DNA of 5,235 bases, taken from NCBI GenBank assembly GCA_022360135.1, contig JAKSDM010000969.1:1-5235 (forward strand), given 5' to 3'. The position numbers and the translations under genes were made by a program. The notes beneath the pieces are model-generated. The model saw nothing but the letters and a program-made list of their open reading frames with translations, did no database searches and was not told the origin of the DNA. This DNA comes from Pseudanabaenales cyanobacterium (GTDB lineage: Bacteria > Cyanobacteriota > Cyanobacteriia > Phormidesmidales > Phormidesmidaceae). Positions 5,144 through 5,235 of the stretch are shown here, piece by piece (position 1 is the stretch's first letter; every line of letters begins with the position of its first letter).

Positions 5144-5235
5144 ATGCTGGCGAGGATCTGGAGTGCAGCGTTGATTGGCGTCGACGCGGTTAAAGTGGGC
5201 GTTGAGGTGGATGTTTCGGGGGGGTTGCCTGGAAT
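5144..5235 (+). CDS. yifB: YifB/ComM-family Mg-chelatase-like AAA ATPase, N-terminus only
   Basis: Only the first 30 codons plus two bases are present; the gene runs off the right edge. The translation starts MLARIWSAALIGVDA, continues KVGVEVDVSGGLPG, and ends at a partial codon that must be Ile or Met. This matches the N-terminal domain of YifB/ComM proteins, in particular the VEVD...GLPG signature, which resembles Lon domain S5-type folds. Full members are about 500 residues, with a central Mg-chelatase-type AAA ATPase. ComM is a helicase that promotes branch migration during natural transformation in other bacteria; the role in this organism is inferred. TAA at 5135-5137 is in frame just upstream, so ATG 5144 is the first possible start. 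No Shine-Dalgarno is visible. Confidence 0.87.
   Translation, partial: MLARIWSAALIGVDAVKVGVEVDVSGGLPG

Overview
The window looks like ordinary chromosomal DNA from a cyanobacterium of moderate G+C. The evidence is two perfect HIP1 octamers (GCGATCGC), a PII protein with the cyanobacterial Ser49 in its T-loop, a cyanobacterial-length biotin synthase, and the start of a YifB/ComM-type protein whose N-terminus has the form usual in cyanobacteria. The species cannot be fixed from this much sequence; an Acaryochloris-like or related unicellular cyanobacterium is only a guess.

Layout. Positions 1-1249 hold a minus-strand gene that runs off the left edge. It encodes a polytopic membrane protein of at least 416 residues with hallmarks of the GT-C (PMT/ArnT-like) glycosyltransferases, in DNA clearly richer in A+T than the rest. 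A 154-base divergent spacer separates it from bioB (1404-2480, +). A 187-base spacer with hairpins and a possible pseudoknot precedes a PPP-type metallophosphatase (2668-3417, +) with an unusual lysine-rich tail. The 385-base gap at 3418-3802 contains what looks like a decayed small minus-strand gene (3419-3642), a good sigma-70-type promoter (3688-3716) and the leader of the next gene. That gene (3803-4402, +) encodes an unrecognised protein with a coiled coil, a proline-rich linker and a C-terminal membrane anchor. It is followed by glnB (4496-4834, +), a terminator-like hairpin, about 290 G+C-rich bases with no convincing gene, and the first 30 codons of yifB/comM (5144 onward, +).

The genes are functionally mixed: biotin synthesis, phosphatase signalling, nitrogen/carbon sensing by PII, a competence/recombination-type ATPase, and probable cell-surface glycosylation. 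Every spacer is at least 90 bases long, so most genes are probably transcribed separately. I see no defence system, CRISPR array, insertion sequence, tRNA or rRNA. I did not find a clear new biological system. The most useful observations are the edge-truncated membrane gene, the decayed small gene at 3419-3642, the structured leader before the phosphatase, and the uncharacterised tail-anchored protein before glnB.
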